DNA of 64,000 nucleotides from Curvibacter sp. AEP1-3 (GCF_002163715.1 NZ_CP015698.1:1984001-2048000), one strand, 5' to 3'. Shown: positions 8,146 through 17,370, numbered from the stretch's first letter. A program made the numbers and translations. Notes: generated by a model from the letters alone, not told the origin.

Positions 8146-9855
8146 TCAGTTCCGGGCCTTGTTCTTCTCTTCCCAATGTTTGCGGTCAGCCACACAAACC
8201 GGCAGCTGGTAGAACTCCGGTTTCTGGCACTCCCGGTAAATGCACATGGTCCGGGTCAGGATGCTAGCCTCCGCACAAATCGCAATCGGGTCTCTGGCTG
8301 GAGTGGGTTTGTCGTCCAAAGGCTTGGCGTCTGATCGTGGCTGCGGCTTGGGAGGCGCCACCTTCTCTGTGGCCGCTACAGGCGCCTGCGCCACAGGCTT
8401 TGCAGGCACAACTGCGCGCTGCGAACCAGCAACTGCATCCGCACCGGGTGTCTTGCCACCACTGGTGGCAATCGGCGCAGTCTGCTTGGGATGTGCTGGA
8501 GACTCGGGGGGCGTGGAAGGCACCTCTGCTGGCTCTGTGATGACTGCCGAGGGGGCATCGGCCTGCGTAGGCGGCACGACAGCGGCAGGGATAGTAACGG
8601 GTCGCATCCACCAAGCGATTAGCGCGAGCAGCAACGCAGTCGGCACTAGCCAGAACCACAGAGGTATGCCTTTACTCACCGTCGCAGAGCTTCTGGCAAC
8701 GCGCGGCTTGGCCGCCACGTCGGCTCGGGACAGAGTTTTGACGGTCTTGGAGTGGTCGTAAGTCGTGGGCTGAAAAACAGTATCCGGAAAATCCGATGCC
8801 GGCTGGGTCGTCAACAACTCCGTCGTAATCGGCTCCGGATCTTCGCCCGTCTCTGTCAGAGTCACAGAATCACCCAAAGCTTTGCGCCAATCAAACCGGG
8901 CCAAGTCAGGAGGCGATTTCAAACCTATTTCGCGGGCAAAAGCCTCAACGCTGGCCGTGCGCTCGGTCGGCTCAATGGCTAATGCGTGCGAAATCGCCTG
9001 TACGAAATTGTCAGAGTACGTCTGGTTGAAATGGGTCTGTGCGGTTTGTGTGACCTGCTCAAAGCTCGGCATGCGGTCCCGCACGGCACGGAAGGTGGCG
9101 GGCAAAGGCGGCTCATTGCAAATGCAGCCGTGCATCACGGCAGCAACGGCATACAAGTCTGTCCAAGGGCCTTCCTGCATATCCTTGGCGTCGGCATATT
9201 GCTCAATCGGCGCGTAATTCACCTTGAGCACCGCGGTGTGCTTGTGGCTGGTGTCCAGAATCGCGCGGCGGGCGGCGCCCAGATCCAATAGCACCGGCGG
9301 TCCGACGTTTTGCAAAAAGATGTTGTCAGGCGATATGTCCCTGTGCAGGGTGCTGTTGTCATGCAGAACCTTGAGGCCCGCCAACACTGACCACAACACT
9401 GACTGCAGCCACGCCTGTGGAGGCGGCCCGCTCATGCGGCGCCGCGCTTCTTTGAGCGTGATGCCCTCGTAGAGCGGCATTGCCATATAAGCTGTGTTAT
9501 TCGCCTCCCAGAACCGGTACACCTTCACTAGAGACGGGTGGTCAAACCGTGCCAGCAAACGCGCTTCGGCAATAAATGAGCGCAAGCCGGATTCAAAAGA
9601 GGCGGCATCTACCGCAGATTTCACTGTGACCGAGTGATTGCGATCACGGCCCACCAAGCTGGTGGGCATGTATTCCTTGATGGCGACCGCCCTGTGCAAG
9701 GAGTGGTCGTACCCGCGATAAACCATGCCAAAACCACCGACGCCCAGCAGCCCTTGGACCTCGAACTCAGCCAATCGGGTGCCCGGCGCAAGGGCGTCCA
9801 GGTGCCCGGTCGCCGGAGCTTTGGGTTTACTGGTCGGAGTCGTGATGTCAGCCAT
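8146..9855 (-). CDS. Membrane Ser/Thr protein kinase (Hanks type)
   Basis: A 569-residue kinase. The N-terminal kinase domain has the glycine loop LLGVGGFGMVYRG, the ATP lysine in AVAIKEY, the catalytic loop LHRDISPDNIFL and a metal-binding loop that reads DLG rather than DFG (VLLDLGAARRAI). One membrane helix follows (IPLWFWLVPTALLLALIAWW), then a Pro/Ala-rich periplasmic linker. The C-terminus carries five cysteines (CAEASILTRTMC, YRECQKPEF, PVCVADRK), perhaps a disulfide-stabilised sensor. All catalytic residues except the Phe of DFG look intact, so activity is plausible. It is divergent from rlmJ and I see no cognate phosphatase nearby. Confidence 0.88.
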   Translation of the reverse strand: MADITTPTSKPKAPATGHLDALAPGTRLAEFEVQGLLGVGGFGMVYRGYDHSLHRAVAIKEYMPTSLVGRDRNHSVTVKSAVDAASFESGLRSFIAEARLLARFDHPSLVKVYRFWEANNTAYMAMPLYEGITLKEARRRMSGPPPQAWLQSVLWSVLAGLKVLHDNSTLHRDISPDNIFLQNVGPPVLLDLGAARRAILDTSHKHTAVLKVNYAPIEQYADAKDMQEGPWTDLYAVAAVMHGCICNEPPLPATFRAVRDRMPSFEQVTQTAQTHFNQTYSDNFVQAISHALAIEPTERTASVEAFAREIGLKSPPDLARFDWRKALGDSVTLTETGEDPEPITTELLTTQPASDFPDTVFQPTTYDHSKTVKTLSRADVAAKPRVARSSATVSKGIPLWFWLVPTALLLALIAWWMRPVTIPAAVVPPTQADAPSAVITEPAEVPSTPPESPAHPKQTAPIATSGGKTPGADAVAGSQRAVVPAKPVAQAPVAATEKVAPPKPQPRSDAKPLDDKPTPARDPIAICAEASILTRTMCIYRECQKPEFYQLPVCVADRKHWEEKNKARN

Positions 9856-9960
9856 GAGGTGAGGTGAAATCTGTCTTTTTTATGCCCGCAAGCGCTCGGG
9901 TAAAGCACTGTTCCAATCTGGATGCAACATGGCATCCCGGGTCGCTGGGTATCATAGGGG

Positions 9961-10851
9961 ATGTTTAGTTACCGACACGCCTTCCACGCCGGCAACCATG
10001 CCGACGTGCTGAAACACACCACATTGCTGGCTGTGTTGCGTCACATGACGCAAAAAGAAACCGCCCTCAACGTCTTTGACACCCATGCCGGTGCGGGCTT
10101 GTACCGACTGGATGGCGACTTTGCCAAGACCAGTGAAGAAGCCGCTGAAGGCTTTCTGAAGCTGGTTGCCACCAGGCCTGAAAAGCCGTTTGCCCCCGCG
10201 TTGCAAGACTACATCGACATGGTGGCGGGCTTTAACGCCGGCAACCACTGGTCGGTGTACCCCGGCTCGCCCTTCATCATCCAAAGCCTGCTGAGCGGTC
10301 GCGACAAGCTCAAGCTCTTCGAGCTGCACCCCACCGACACCAAAACACTGATCGCCAACGTGGCCCAACTGGAAGCCGGTCGTCAAGTGACAGTTTTGCG
10401 GGAAGACGGGTTTGAAGGGCTCAAGAAGTTTTTGCCCCCACCGTCACGCCGCGCGCTGGTGCTTTGTGACCCGAGCTACGAAGTCAAAAACGACTACGCC
10501 CGCGTGGTCGGCATGGTGGCAGATGCCATGCAACGCTTTGCGACCGGCACGTATGCGGTGTGGTACCCCATCATCCCTCGCCCGGAAGCCCACGACGTCC
10601 CTAAAAAGCTCAAGACCATGGCGAACAAGGCCGGCAAATCTTGGCTGCACGCTACGCTGACCGTCAAGTCCAGCAAGCTCACGCAAGATGCCGACGGTGA
10701 AGTCGTTCGCCCAGGCTTACCCGCCAGCGGCATGTTTCTGATCAACCCGCCACACACCCTCAAGGCTGCGCTCAAAGATGCGCTGCCCCAGATGGTGGAG
10801 CTGCTGGGTCAGGACACCAACGCGACGTCCACCCTGGACGCCGGCGGCTAA
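9961..10851 (+). CDS. rlmJ: 23S rRNA (adenine-2030-N6)-methyltransferase
   Basis: A 296-residue RlmJ. The N-terminus MFSYRHAFHAGNHADVLKH is the family hallmark. The SAM-binding region includes NVFDTHAGAGLY, and the catalytic motif appears as LCDPSYEVK, matching the DPPY-type motif of N6-adenine methyltransferases. It modifies A2030 of 23S rRNA. It stands alone and converges on metF. Confidence 0.95.
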   Translation: MFSYRHAFHAGNHADVLKHTTLLAVLRHMTQKETALNVFDTHAGAGLYRLDGDFAKTSEEAAEGFLKLVATRPEKPFAPALQDYIDMVAGFNAGNHWSVYPGSPFIIQSLLSGRDKLKLFELHPTDTKTLIANVAQLEAGRQVTVLREDGFEGLKKFLPPPSRRALVLCDPSYEVKNDYARVVGMVADAMQRFATGTYAVWYPIIPRPEAHDVPKKLKTMANKAGKSWLHATLTVKSSKLTQDADGEVVRPGLPASGMFLINPPHTLKAALKDALPQMVELLGQDTNATSTLDAGG

Positions 10852-10863
10852 GGTCCTGGCGCC

Positions 10864-11709
10864 TTAAGCGTCTAGCCCCAAGTTCTTGCACAAAGCCAGA
10901 GTGGGCGCACTCTGGTTCATGGTGTAGAAATGCAGTGCAGGCGCGCCGCCGGCACGCAGCTGTTCGCACAAGTCCGTCACCACCTCCAGACCGAAGGCCT
11001 TGATGGAAGCCACATCATCCCCGTAGCTCTGCAGCCGCAGACGGATCCAACGGGGAATCTCCGCACCACACGCATCCGAGAAGCGCATCAACTGGGTGGA
11101 GCTGGTGATGGGCATGATGCCGGGCACCACAGGCACGGTGATGCCAAGTGCATCCACCTCTTCCTGGAAGCGGAAGTAGGCGTCGGAGTTGTAGAAATAC
11201 TGGGTGATCGCTGAATTGGCGCCCGCTTTCACCTTGGTGGCGAAAGCCTGCAAATCGCTGGCCGGCGACTTGGCCTGCGGGTGCACTTCCGGGTAGGCCG
11301 CCACCTCGATGTGAAAGTCATCACCCGTCTCGGCACGGATAAATGCCACCAGGTCACTGGCGTAATGGAATTCACCACCGGCGCCGTAACCGCTGGGCAA
11401 ATCGCCCCGCAAGGCCATCAATCGCTTTACGCCCATAGCCTTCAAGGTAGCCAATTGCTCGCGCACGGTGGACTTGGTCGCCCCCACACACGAAAAGTGG
11501 GACGCTGCGCTCACGCCTTCCGACAGGATGTCGCGCACGGTGTTGAACGTACCTTCCTGTGTGGAGCCGCCTGCACCGAATGTCACCGAGCAAAACTCAG
11601 GCTTCAGTCCATAAAGCTGCTGGCGCACGGTGCGCAGCTTTTCAGCGCCTTCCGGGGTTTTGGGCGGGAAAAACTCCAGGCTCAGTGGAATCCGTTGGTT
11701 GGTAGACAT
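10864..11709 (-). CDS. metF: Methylenetetrahydrofolate reductase
   Basis: A 281-residue MetF, an FAD enzyme that reduces 5,10-methylene-THF to 5-methyl-THF for methionine synthesis. Signatures are SLEFFPPKTPEG, VTFGAGGST, MALRGDLPSGYG and PGIMPITS. I chose ATG 11709 (MSTNQRIPLS), because a GGAG lies six bases upstream; ATG 11715 is two codons upstream and would overlap that site. It is 41 bases downstream of tlyA and probably belongs to the ahcY-tlyA-metF unit, so that SAH level controls both ends of the methyl cycle. Confidence 0.95.
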   Translation of the reverse strand: MSTNQRIPLSLEFFPPKTPEGAEKLRTVRQQLYGLKPEFCSVTFGAGGSTQEGTFNTVRDILSEGVSAASHFSCVGATKSTVREQLATLKAMGVKRLMALRGDLPSGYGAGGEFHYASDLVAFIRAETGDDFHIEVAAYPEVHPQAKSPASDLQAFATKVKAGANSAITQYFYNSDAYFRFQEEVDALGITVPVVPGIMPITSSTQLMRFSDACGAEIPRWIRLRLQSYGDDVASIKAFGLEVVTDLCEQLRAGGAPALHFYTMNQSAPTLALCKNLGLDA

Positions 11710-11750
11710 AGTCATCTCCGTCTCCCGCGCCTGCATGACAGGCACCGGGT

Positions 11751-12674
11751 TCAGCCCGCCTTGCGGGCACAAATAAAGAATTCGCGGTTCCCGTCTCCGC
11801 CTTCAATGGCGGAGTCGAACCAATGCGTCACGGTCAGCCCCAGATCGGCGCAGGTCCCGCGCAAGCGCTGTTCCACAATGGGGTACATGGCCGGGTCCTT
11901 GACGATACCGCCCTTGCCCACCTGGCCAGGCTGCAATTCAAACTGCGGCTTCACCAAGGTCAGCATGATGCCGCCCTCTTTCAACAAGGGCACTGCAGCA
12001 GGCAATACCAGGGTCTGCGAAATGAAGGACAGGTCAGCGACCAAGAGGTCAAACGGCGGCGCAAACTCAGACGGCAGCTCCACGGCCTCTTCTTCAGCAT
12101 CATCCGACGCATCCACGGGCGGGCGGGAGTCATCTTCGTCGTCGAAGTCATCCCCATCATCCCAGCCGTCATCGCCATCGGGTTCAACATCAAATTGACC
12201 ACCAGCGCCCGTGCTATCTGCGTAAGCAGCTATCAAATCTGCAGCAGACAGGGTGCGGGCATTGACACTCTCGACACACAGCACGCGTGTATCGTCGCGC
12301 AGCGTTGGATGCAACTGGGCACTGCCCACATCCACACCCACCACCGATTGCGCGCCAGCTTGGAGCAGGCAGTCGGTGAAGCCACCGGTGCTCTGCCCCA
12401 CATCCAGACAACGCAAGCCGGTGACAGTCAAGCCTACGTGCTTCAGCGCCGCCTCGAGCTTGAGGCCACCGCGGGACACATAACGCGCTTCGGAATCATC
12501 GAGCAAACGGATCTTGGCGCCATCGGGCACTTCGTCGCCATTTTTGGCCACACGCTTCCAGACTTCGCCCGAAAGCTCCATCTTCAGCCACTCCACGCCA
12601 TCCGCAATCAGGCGCTGAGCCTGCGAGCGGGTGCTGGCCAGCCCGCGCTGCACCAAAAGTTGATCAATTCGCAT
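11751..12674 (-). CDS. tlyA: TlyA-family rRNA 2'-O-methyltransferase with acidic insertion
   Basis: A 307-residue TlyA (S4 domain plus RrmJ/FtsJ methyltransferase). The S4 RNA-binding part is RIDQLLVQRGLASTRSQAQR. The SAM motif is CLDVGQSTGGFTDCLLQ, and DLLVADLSFISQTLVLPA, LVKPQFE and GNREFF follow. TlyA proteins are usually near 245-270 residues. The excess is between residues about 145 and 205: a family A repeat encodes LIAAYADSTGAG, followed by a highly acidic stretch rich in Asp and Glu (GDDGWDDGDDFDDEDD). The insertion lies between two conserved strands and keeps the frame, so the enzyme may still be functional. It lies in the ahcY-metF operon. Confidence 0.9.
   Translation of the reverse strand: MRIDQLLVQRGLASTRSQAQRLIADGVEWLKMELSGEVWKRVAKNGDEVPDGAKIRLLDDSEARYVSRGGLKLEAALKHVGLTVTGLRCLDVGQSTGGFTDCLLQAGAQSVVGVDVGSAQLHPTLRDDTRVLCVESVNARTLSAADLIAAYADSTGAGGQFDVEPDGDDGWDDGDDFDDEDDSRPPVDASDDAEEEAVELPSEFAPPFDLLVADLSFISQTLVLPAAVPLLKEGGIMLTLVKPQFELQPGQVGKGGIVKDPAMYPIVEQRLRGTCADLGLTVTHWFDSAIEGGDGNREFFICARKAG
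12203..12237 (+). repeat. Family A palindromic repeat, copy 2 (in frame in tlyA)
   Basis: CAGCGCCCGTGCTATCTGCG then TAAGCAGCTATCAAAT. The element runs antisense to tlyA and contributes about a dozen codons (roughly residues 146-158) directly before the acidic insertion. Confidence 0.85.
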
Positions 12675-12718
12675 CGTTATCCAAAGTTATCAGCCTCTCA
12701 AAGCCAGAAACACCGCGG

Positions 12719-12786
12719 GACCGGCTTCGCCGGACCGCAGGTGTCGCCCCCTTGAGGGGGAGGCGCCAAAGGCGCCTCGGGGGTGC
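12719..12786. repeat. Triple-hairpin GC-rich intergenic element
   Basis: Three adjacent perfect stem-loops lie between ahcY and tlyA: CCGGC-TTC-GCCGG (12721-12733), CCCCC-TTGA-GGGGG (12747-12760) and AGGCGCC-AAA-GGCGCCT (12761-12777). No T-run follows on the minus strand. It could attenuate or process the ahcY-tlyA-metF transcript, or be a dispersed REP-like element; only one copy is seen here. Confidence 0.6.
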
Positions 12787-12788
12787 TA

Positions 12789-14309
12789 TTAATAGCGGTA
12801 CGTGTCTTTCTTGTACGGACCGGCTTTGCTCACGCCGATGTACGAAGCCTGCTCGTCGGTCAGTTCGGTCAACATGGCGCCGACCTTCTTCAGGTGCAAA
12901 CGTGCCACCTTTTCGTCCAGGTGCTTGGGCAACACATAAACCTTACCGGCCTTGTAATCCTTGGGCTTGGTGAACAGTTCGATCTGGGCGATCGTCTGGT
13001 TCGCAAAGCTGGAAGACATCACAAAGCTAGGGTGGCCGGTACCGCAACCCAGGTTCACCAAGCGGCCCTTGGCCAACAGGATGATGCGCTTGGAAGCCTT
13101 CTTGCCCTTGGCGGGGAAAATCACGTGGTCCACCTGGGGCTTGATCTCTTCCCACTTGCACTTGGACAGGGAAGCCACATCGATTTCATTGTCGAAGTGA
13201 CCGATGTTGCAGACGATGGCCTGGTCCTTCATCGCATCCATGTGCGCGTACGTGATCACGTTCTTGTTGCCAGTGGTGGTCACGAAAATGTCGGCCTTGT
13301 CGGCAGCGTATTCCATGGTCACAACCTTGTAGCCTTCCATGGCGGCTTGCAGGGCGTTGATCGGGTCGATTTCTGTCACCCACACTTGGGCGGACAAAGC
13401 ACGCAGCGCTTGGGCAGAACCCTTGCCCACGTCACCGTAACCCGCCACCACAGCCACCTTGCCGGCGATCATCACGTCAGTCGCACGCTTGATACCGTCG
13501 ACCAGGGATTCGCGGCAACCGTACAGGTTGTCGAACTTGCTCTTGGTCACCGAATCGTTCACGTTGATGGCGCGCAGGGCCAGAGTGCCCTTGGCGGACA
13601 TTTCTTCCAGACGCATCACACCGGTGGTGGTTTCTTCGGTCACGCCGATGATGTTCTTCAGGCGACGGCTGTACCAGGTGGGGTCCACCTTCAGCTTGGC
13701 CTTGATGGCATTGAACAGGCACACTTCTTCTTCGCTACCGGGCTTGGCCAGCACCTTGATGTCTTTCTCAGCGCGAGCGCCCAGGTGCATCAGCAAGGTG
13801 GCATCGCCGCCGTCGTCCAGAATCATGTTCGGGCCTTCGGCCGCAGTGCCCTTCTTGCCACCGAATTCAAAAATGCGGTGGGTGAAGTCCCAGTACTCTT
13901 CCAGCGACTCACCCTTGTGTGCGAACACGGGGGTGCCCTTGGCCACCAGCGCAGCGGCTGCGTGGTCCTGGGTGGAGAAGATGTTGCAAGAAGCCCAACG
14001 CACATCTGCGCCCAAGGCTTGCAGGGTTTCGACCAGCACGCCGGTCTGGATGGTCATGTGCAGGGAACCAGTGATGCGTGCGCCTTTCAGAGGCTGGCTC
14101 TTGGCGAACTCTTCACGGATGGCCATCAGGCCGGGCATTTCGGTTTCGGCGATGGTCAGCTCTTTGCGGCCCCAATCGGCCAGGCTCAGGTCGGCGACTT
14201 TGTAGTCTTCAAATTGGGCCACGACGGCCTTGGCAGCGGAAACCGCTTTGACGGCCTTCACAGCTTTGGGGGTCTTGGCGTTCTTAACCAGTTTCAATAC
14301 AGCGCTCAT
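12789..14309 (-). CDS. ahcY: S-adenosylhomocysteine hydrolase
   Basis: A 506-residue AhcY that splits SAH into adenosine and homocysteine. Visible signatures include [21 protein letters not shown] text (read as [16 protein letters not shown]), the NAD-binding [19 protein letters not shown], and the C-terminal [12 protein letters not shown] with the NAD-contacting Lys and Tyr. The start is ATG 14309, preceded by GGAG. The N-terminus carries a basic extension with a KAVKAVKAV repeat before the conserved [14 protein letters not shown]. Its leader holds an SAH riboswitch, so accumulated SAH is expected to switch the gene on. tlyA and metF follow on the same strand. Confidence 0.97.
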   Translation of the reverse strand: MSAVLKLVKNAKTPKAVKAVKAVSAAKAVVAQFEDYKVADLSLADWGRKELTIAETEMPGLMAIREEFAKSQPLKGARITGSLHMTIQTGVLVETLQALGADVRWASCNIFSTQDHAAAALVAKGTPVFAHKGESLEEYWDFTHRIFEFGGKKGTAAEGPNMILDDGGDATLLMHLGARAEKDIKVLAKPGSEEEVCLFNAIKAKLKVDPTWYSRRLKNIIGVTEETTTGVMRLEEMSAKGTLALRAINVNDSVTKSKFDNLYGCRESLVDGIKRATDVMIAGKVAVVAGYGDVGKGSAQALRALSAQVWVTEIDPINALQAAMEGYKVVTMEYAADKADIFVTTTGNKNVITYAHMDAMKDQAIVCNIGHFDNEIDVASLSKCKWEEIKPQVDHVIFPAKGKKASKRIILLAKGRLVNLGCGTGHPSFVMSSSFANQTIAQIELFTKPKDYKAGKVYVLPKHLDEKVARLHLKKVGAMLTELTDEQASYIGVSKAGPYKKDTYRY

Positions 14310-14310
14310 G

Positions 14311-14351
14311 GTGTGCTCCAAACGTTGATTTGCATTGCCACTGGCGCACAC
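14311..14351 (-). promoter_or_regulatory. Ribosome-site-sequestering helix of ahcY
   Basis: On the minus strand GTGTGCGCC (14351-14343) can pair with GGAGCACAC (14319-14311), eight pairs out of nine. The second arm contains the ribosome site of ahcY, immediately before ATG 14309. It is the likely expression platform of the adjacent SAH riboswitch. Confidence 0.6.
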
Positions 14352-14388
14352 GGGGGTTTTTGAGGCCACTCACCGCACACATTTCCAG

Positions 14389-14492
14389 TGGGTGAGCGCC
14401 GTTGGGGGACACGATGCAGGGCGCATCGTGGGTTCCGAGCCTCACTCGCGGTGCCGGTATGGGCACTTGGCGGGCTGCAACGCTCCTCGGAA
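14389..14492 (-). ncRNA. SAH riboswitch aptamer
   Basis: Read on the minus strand, the leader of ahcY contains the three conserved blocks of the SAH riboswitch: CCGAGGAGCGTTGCAGCC near 14473-14491, GAGGCTCGG near 14435-14444, and AACGGCGCTCACC near 14391-14404. CCGAGG pairs with the second block (P1) and GAGCGTTG with the third (pseudoknot). The class is known to activate ahcY-type genes when SAH accumulates. The aptamer's CTCACC end can alternatively pair with GGTGAG at 14374-14369, which offers a switching helix. Confidence 0.92.
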
Positions 14493-14565
14493 GCTGCGGA
14501 TTTTAACCTCGTGTCGATTGCCGCACCAAGCCACTAGGTCAAAGTCACCCGACCGCGTCCGGGCT

Positions 14566-15579
14566 TCAGGCTACCGGGCCGGTGCTAGTACCCACCTGCA
14601 ATGCCGGCTGGCGCAGCAGCTGGTAAGGGCCGCCCTCGGAGTCGCGCAGCACCTTCATCACCATCTCGGCCAGCGCAAAACCGGTGGTTTGCGGCGTGGG
14701 CTGGGTCACGGTGGTGACATTCAAGCCGGTAAGCAGAGTGTCCTGCGGAATGTCGCCGTGCACCACCACCGATATGTCCTGCCCCACCCGGAGGTTGGCA
14801 TCCATCAAGCCACGGATCAGGCCCACGCCGCCCAGGTTGTTATCCACCAGCACAGCGGTCGGCCGGGGTGACAAGGCCAAGACCTGCGCCACGGCATTCA
14901 GGCCGCTGCGCCTGTCGTTCACACCGCCTATGCAATAGCCGGGCGGGCACTCCACCCCTGCTGCCTTCAGGGTGCTGATGTAGCCCCGGTGGCGTTGGAA
15001 GGCGAAGTTCAACTCCAGGGGAGCGTGTACATAGGCAATGCGCGTGTGGCCCAAGGCCAGCAAATGCTCTACCGCCAGCTGGCTGCCCAGGTCGTTATCA
15101 AAGTCCAGCCAGGAGTAGTGCGCGCAGTCGGCAGTGCGGCCGTAGCCCACAAAGGGGTAGTTGTTCTCCAGCAGGAAATCCACGCGCGGGTCCTGCACCC
15201 GGGTGTTGGGCACGATGACCGCATCCACCCGGCCGCCCCGGAACAGGCGCTCGTAAATTTCGAGCTCGGTTTCATTTTTGGCCACCGCCAGCAGCAAGTC
15301 CTGGTGCTCGCGCTCCAGGCGCTCGCCCAAACCATCGGCCATGTCCAGAAACTGCGGGTTACCCAGGTTTTCGACCGCGGCGGAATACACAATGCCGATT
15401 GCATCGGTATTGCCGCGCACCAAGCGGCGCGCGCCCGCATCCGGGCGGTAGCCCATGGCGTCTGCCATTTCTTGCACACGGGTGCGGGTCAGGGCATTGA
15501 CGTCGGTGTAACCGTTCAAGGCCCTGCTGACCGTGGAAGTGGACAGACCCAATGCCTGGGCCAACTGCTTGATGCTCAC
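14566..15579 (-). CDS. LacI-family transcriptional regulator
   Basis: A 337-residue LacI-type repressor. The N-terminal helix-turn-helix is textbook (IKQLAQALGLSTSTVSRALNG), followed by the hinge region (AMGYRPDAGARRLVRG) and a periplasmic-binding-like effector domain (DAIGIVYS, VDAVIVPNT, VEHLLALGHTRIAYV). Ligands for the family are usually sugars or related metabolites; the target is not evident because the neighbours are ahcY and prfC. It is divergent from prfC. Confidence 0.9.
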   Translation of the reverse strand: MSIKQLAQALGLSTSTVSRALNGYTDVNALTRTRVQEMADAMGYRPDAGARRLVRGNTDAIGIVYSAAVENLGNPQFLDMADGLGERLEREHQDLLLAVAKNETELEIYERLFRGGRVDAVIVPNTRVQDPRVDFLLENNYPFVGYGRTADCAHYSWLDFDNDLGSQLAVEHLLALGHTRIAYVHAPLELNFAFQRHRGYISTLKAAGVECPPGYCIGGVNDRRSGLNAVAQVLALSPRPTAVLVDNNLGGVGLIRGLMDANLRVGQDISVVVHGDIPQDTLLTGLNVTTVTQPTPQTTGFALAEMVMKVLRDSEGGPYQLLRQPALQVGTSTGPVA

Positions 15580-15723
15580 GCGTGTCTCCGAGATTGCTCG
15601 TTTGTTATGGCGGCGAGTTTAAGGCCTGCCCCGCGCGCGGCTGTCGGGGCAGCTCTGTAAAATACGCCCTCTTCTCCTGCGGCCCGCCTGTGATGCGCGG
15701 CCCACCCGACCCTGGACCCCCCT

Positions 15724-17355
15724 GTGACCTACGCACCCGAGACCAAGCGCCGCCGCACTTTTGCGATCATTTCCCACCCGGACGCCGGCAAGACCACGCT
15801 TACCGAAAAGCTCTTGCTGTTCTCAGGCGCGATCCAGATCGCCGGTTCGGTGAAGGCCCGCAAGGCCAGCCGCCACGCCACCTCCGACTGGATGGAAATC
15901 GAAAAGCAGCGCGGTATCTCTGTCGCATCCTCGGTGATGCAGATGTCCTACCGCGACCACGTGGTCAACCTGCTCGACACCCCCGGCCACAAGGACTTCT
16001 CGGAAGACACTTACCGCGTGCTCACTGCCGTGGACTCGGCACTGATGGTGATTGACGCCGCCAACGGTGTGGAAGCGCAGACCCGCCGCCTGATCGAAGT
16101 GTGCCGCCAGCGCGATACACCCATCATCACCTTCGTGAACAAGATGGACCGCGAAGTGCGCGAGCCCCTGGACATCCTGGACGAAATCGAGCGTGAGCTG
16201 GGCATGCCTTGCGTGCCCATGACCTGGCCCGTGGGCCAAGGCAAGCTGTTCGGCGGCATCATCAACCTGCGCACCCAGGCCATGACCGTGTTTGAGTCCG
16301 GCAGCGAGCGCCGTCCTCAAGATTTCGACACCATGCCCCTGAGCGACCCTGCTGCCCTGCAAGCCCGCTTCGGCCACGAGTGGGACACGGCGGTGGAGAG
16401 CATGGAGCTCGCCACTGGCGCCTCCCCTGCCTGGGACCACGAAGCCTTTTTAGCTGGCAAGCAAACACCCGTGTTCTTCGGCTCCGGGGTGAACAATTTC
16501 GGTGTGATGGAAGTGCTGGACGCGCTGGTCGACCTCGCGCCCGCACCCCAGAAGCGCATTAGCACTACGCTGGTGAACCGCCAGCCCGTGGTCAAAGAGA
16601 TTCAGCCCGAAGACGAATCCTTCAGCGGCGTGGTCTTCAAGGTGCAGGCCAATATGGACGCCAACCACCGCGACCGCATCGCCTTCGTGCGCATGGCCAG
16701 CGGCAAGTACACACCGGGAATGAAGCTCAAAGTCATGCGCACCGCCAAAGAGCTGCGCCCCACCTCGGTGGTGACCTTCATGAGCCAGCGCCGCGAGGCG
16801 GTGGAAGAGGCCTACGCCGGCGACATCGTGGGCTTTACCACCCACGGCGGCGTGCAGCTGGGCGACACCATCACCGATGGCAGCGTCAACCTCATGTACA
16901 CCGGCCTGCCCTTCTTTGCGCCCGAAATGTTCATGACCGTGGTGCTCAAAAACCCCTTGCGCACCAAGCAGCTGCAGCAGGGCCTGGCCCAGCTGGGCGA
17001 GGAAGGTGCCATCCAGGTGTTCAAGCCAGAAATGGGCGGCAACATGCTGCTGGGCGCAGTGGGCCAGCTGCAATTTGAAGTGGTGCAGCACCGCCTGAAG
17101 GGCGAGTACGACGCCGACATCCGGCTGGAGAGCAGCCAGTACACCGGCGCCCGCTGGATCACTGCCGATAGCCCGAAGGAACTGCAGGAGTTTGTGAACG
17201 CTTACCCCATGCGCATGGCCAAGGACGCGGCCGATACGTTGGCCTACCTGTGCACCAGCCCCTACGACGTGCGTCTGGCCCAAGAGCGCTTCCCCAAAAT
17301 TCACTTCCACCCGCTGCGCGAACATGCAGGCTTGGCACTGCAAACAGCAGGCTAA
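15724..17355 (+). CDS. prfC: Peptide chain release factor 3
   Basis: A 543-residue translational GTPase RF3, which recycles RF1 and RF2 after termination. The G motifs are visible: SHPDAGKTTLTEKLL (P loop), DTPGHKDFSEDTYR (G3) and FVNKMDRE (G4). The start is GTG 15724, matching the family N-terminus TYAPETKRRRTFAIISHPD. A HAD phosphatase gene begins 15 bases after its stop and an MFS transporter follows, so the three may be co-transcribed. Confidence 0.97.
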   Translation: MTYAPETKRRRTFAIISHPDAGKTTLTEKLLLFSGAIQIAGSVKARKASRHATSDWMEIEKQRGISVASSVMQMSYRDHVVNLLDTPGHKDFSEDTYRVLTAVDSALMVIDAANGVEAQTRRLIEVCRQRDTPIITFVNKMDREVREPLDILDEIERELGMPCVPMTWPVGQGKLFGGIINLRTQAMTVFESGSERRPQDFDTMPLSDPAALQARFGHEWDTAVESMELATGASPAWDHEAFLAGKQTPVFFGSGVNNFGVMEVLDALVDLAPAPQKRISTTLVNRQPVVKEIQPEDESFSGVVFKVQANMDANHRDRIAFVRMASGKYTPGMKLKVMRTAKELRPTSVVTFMSQRREAVEEAYAGDIVGFTTHGGVQLGDTITDGSVNLMYTGLPFFAPEMFMTVVLKNPLRTKQLQQGLAQLGEEGAIQVFKPEMGGNMLLGAVGQLQFEVVQHRLKGEYDADIRLESSQYTGARWITADSPKELQEFVNAYPMRMAKDAADTLAYLCTSPYDVRLAQERFPKIHFHPLREHAGLALQTAG

Positions 17356-17370
17356 ACAAGAGGCTCCCAC

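Noticed and set aside
12783..14363. A 526-residue frame opposite ahcY
   Set aside because: Antisense shadow; ahcY is confirmed by motifs and by the riboswitch.
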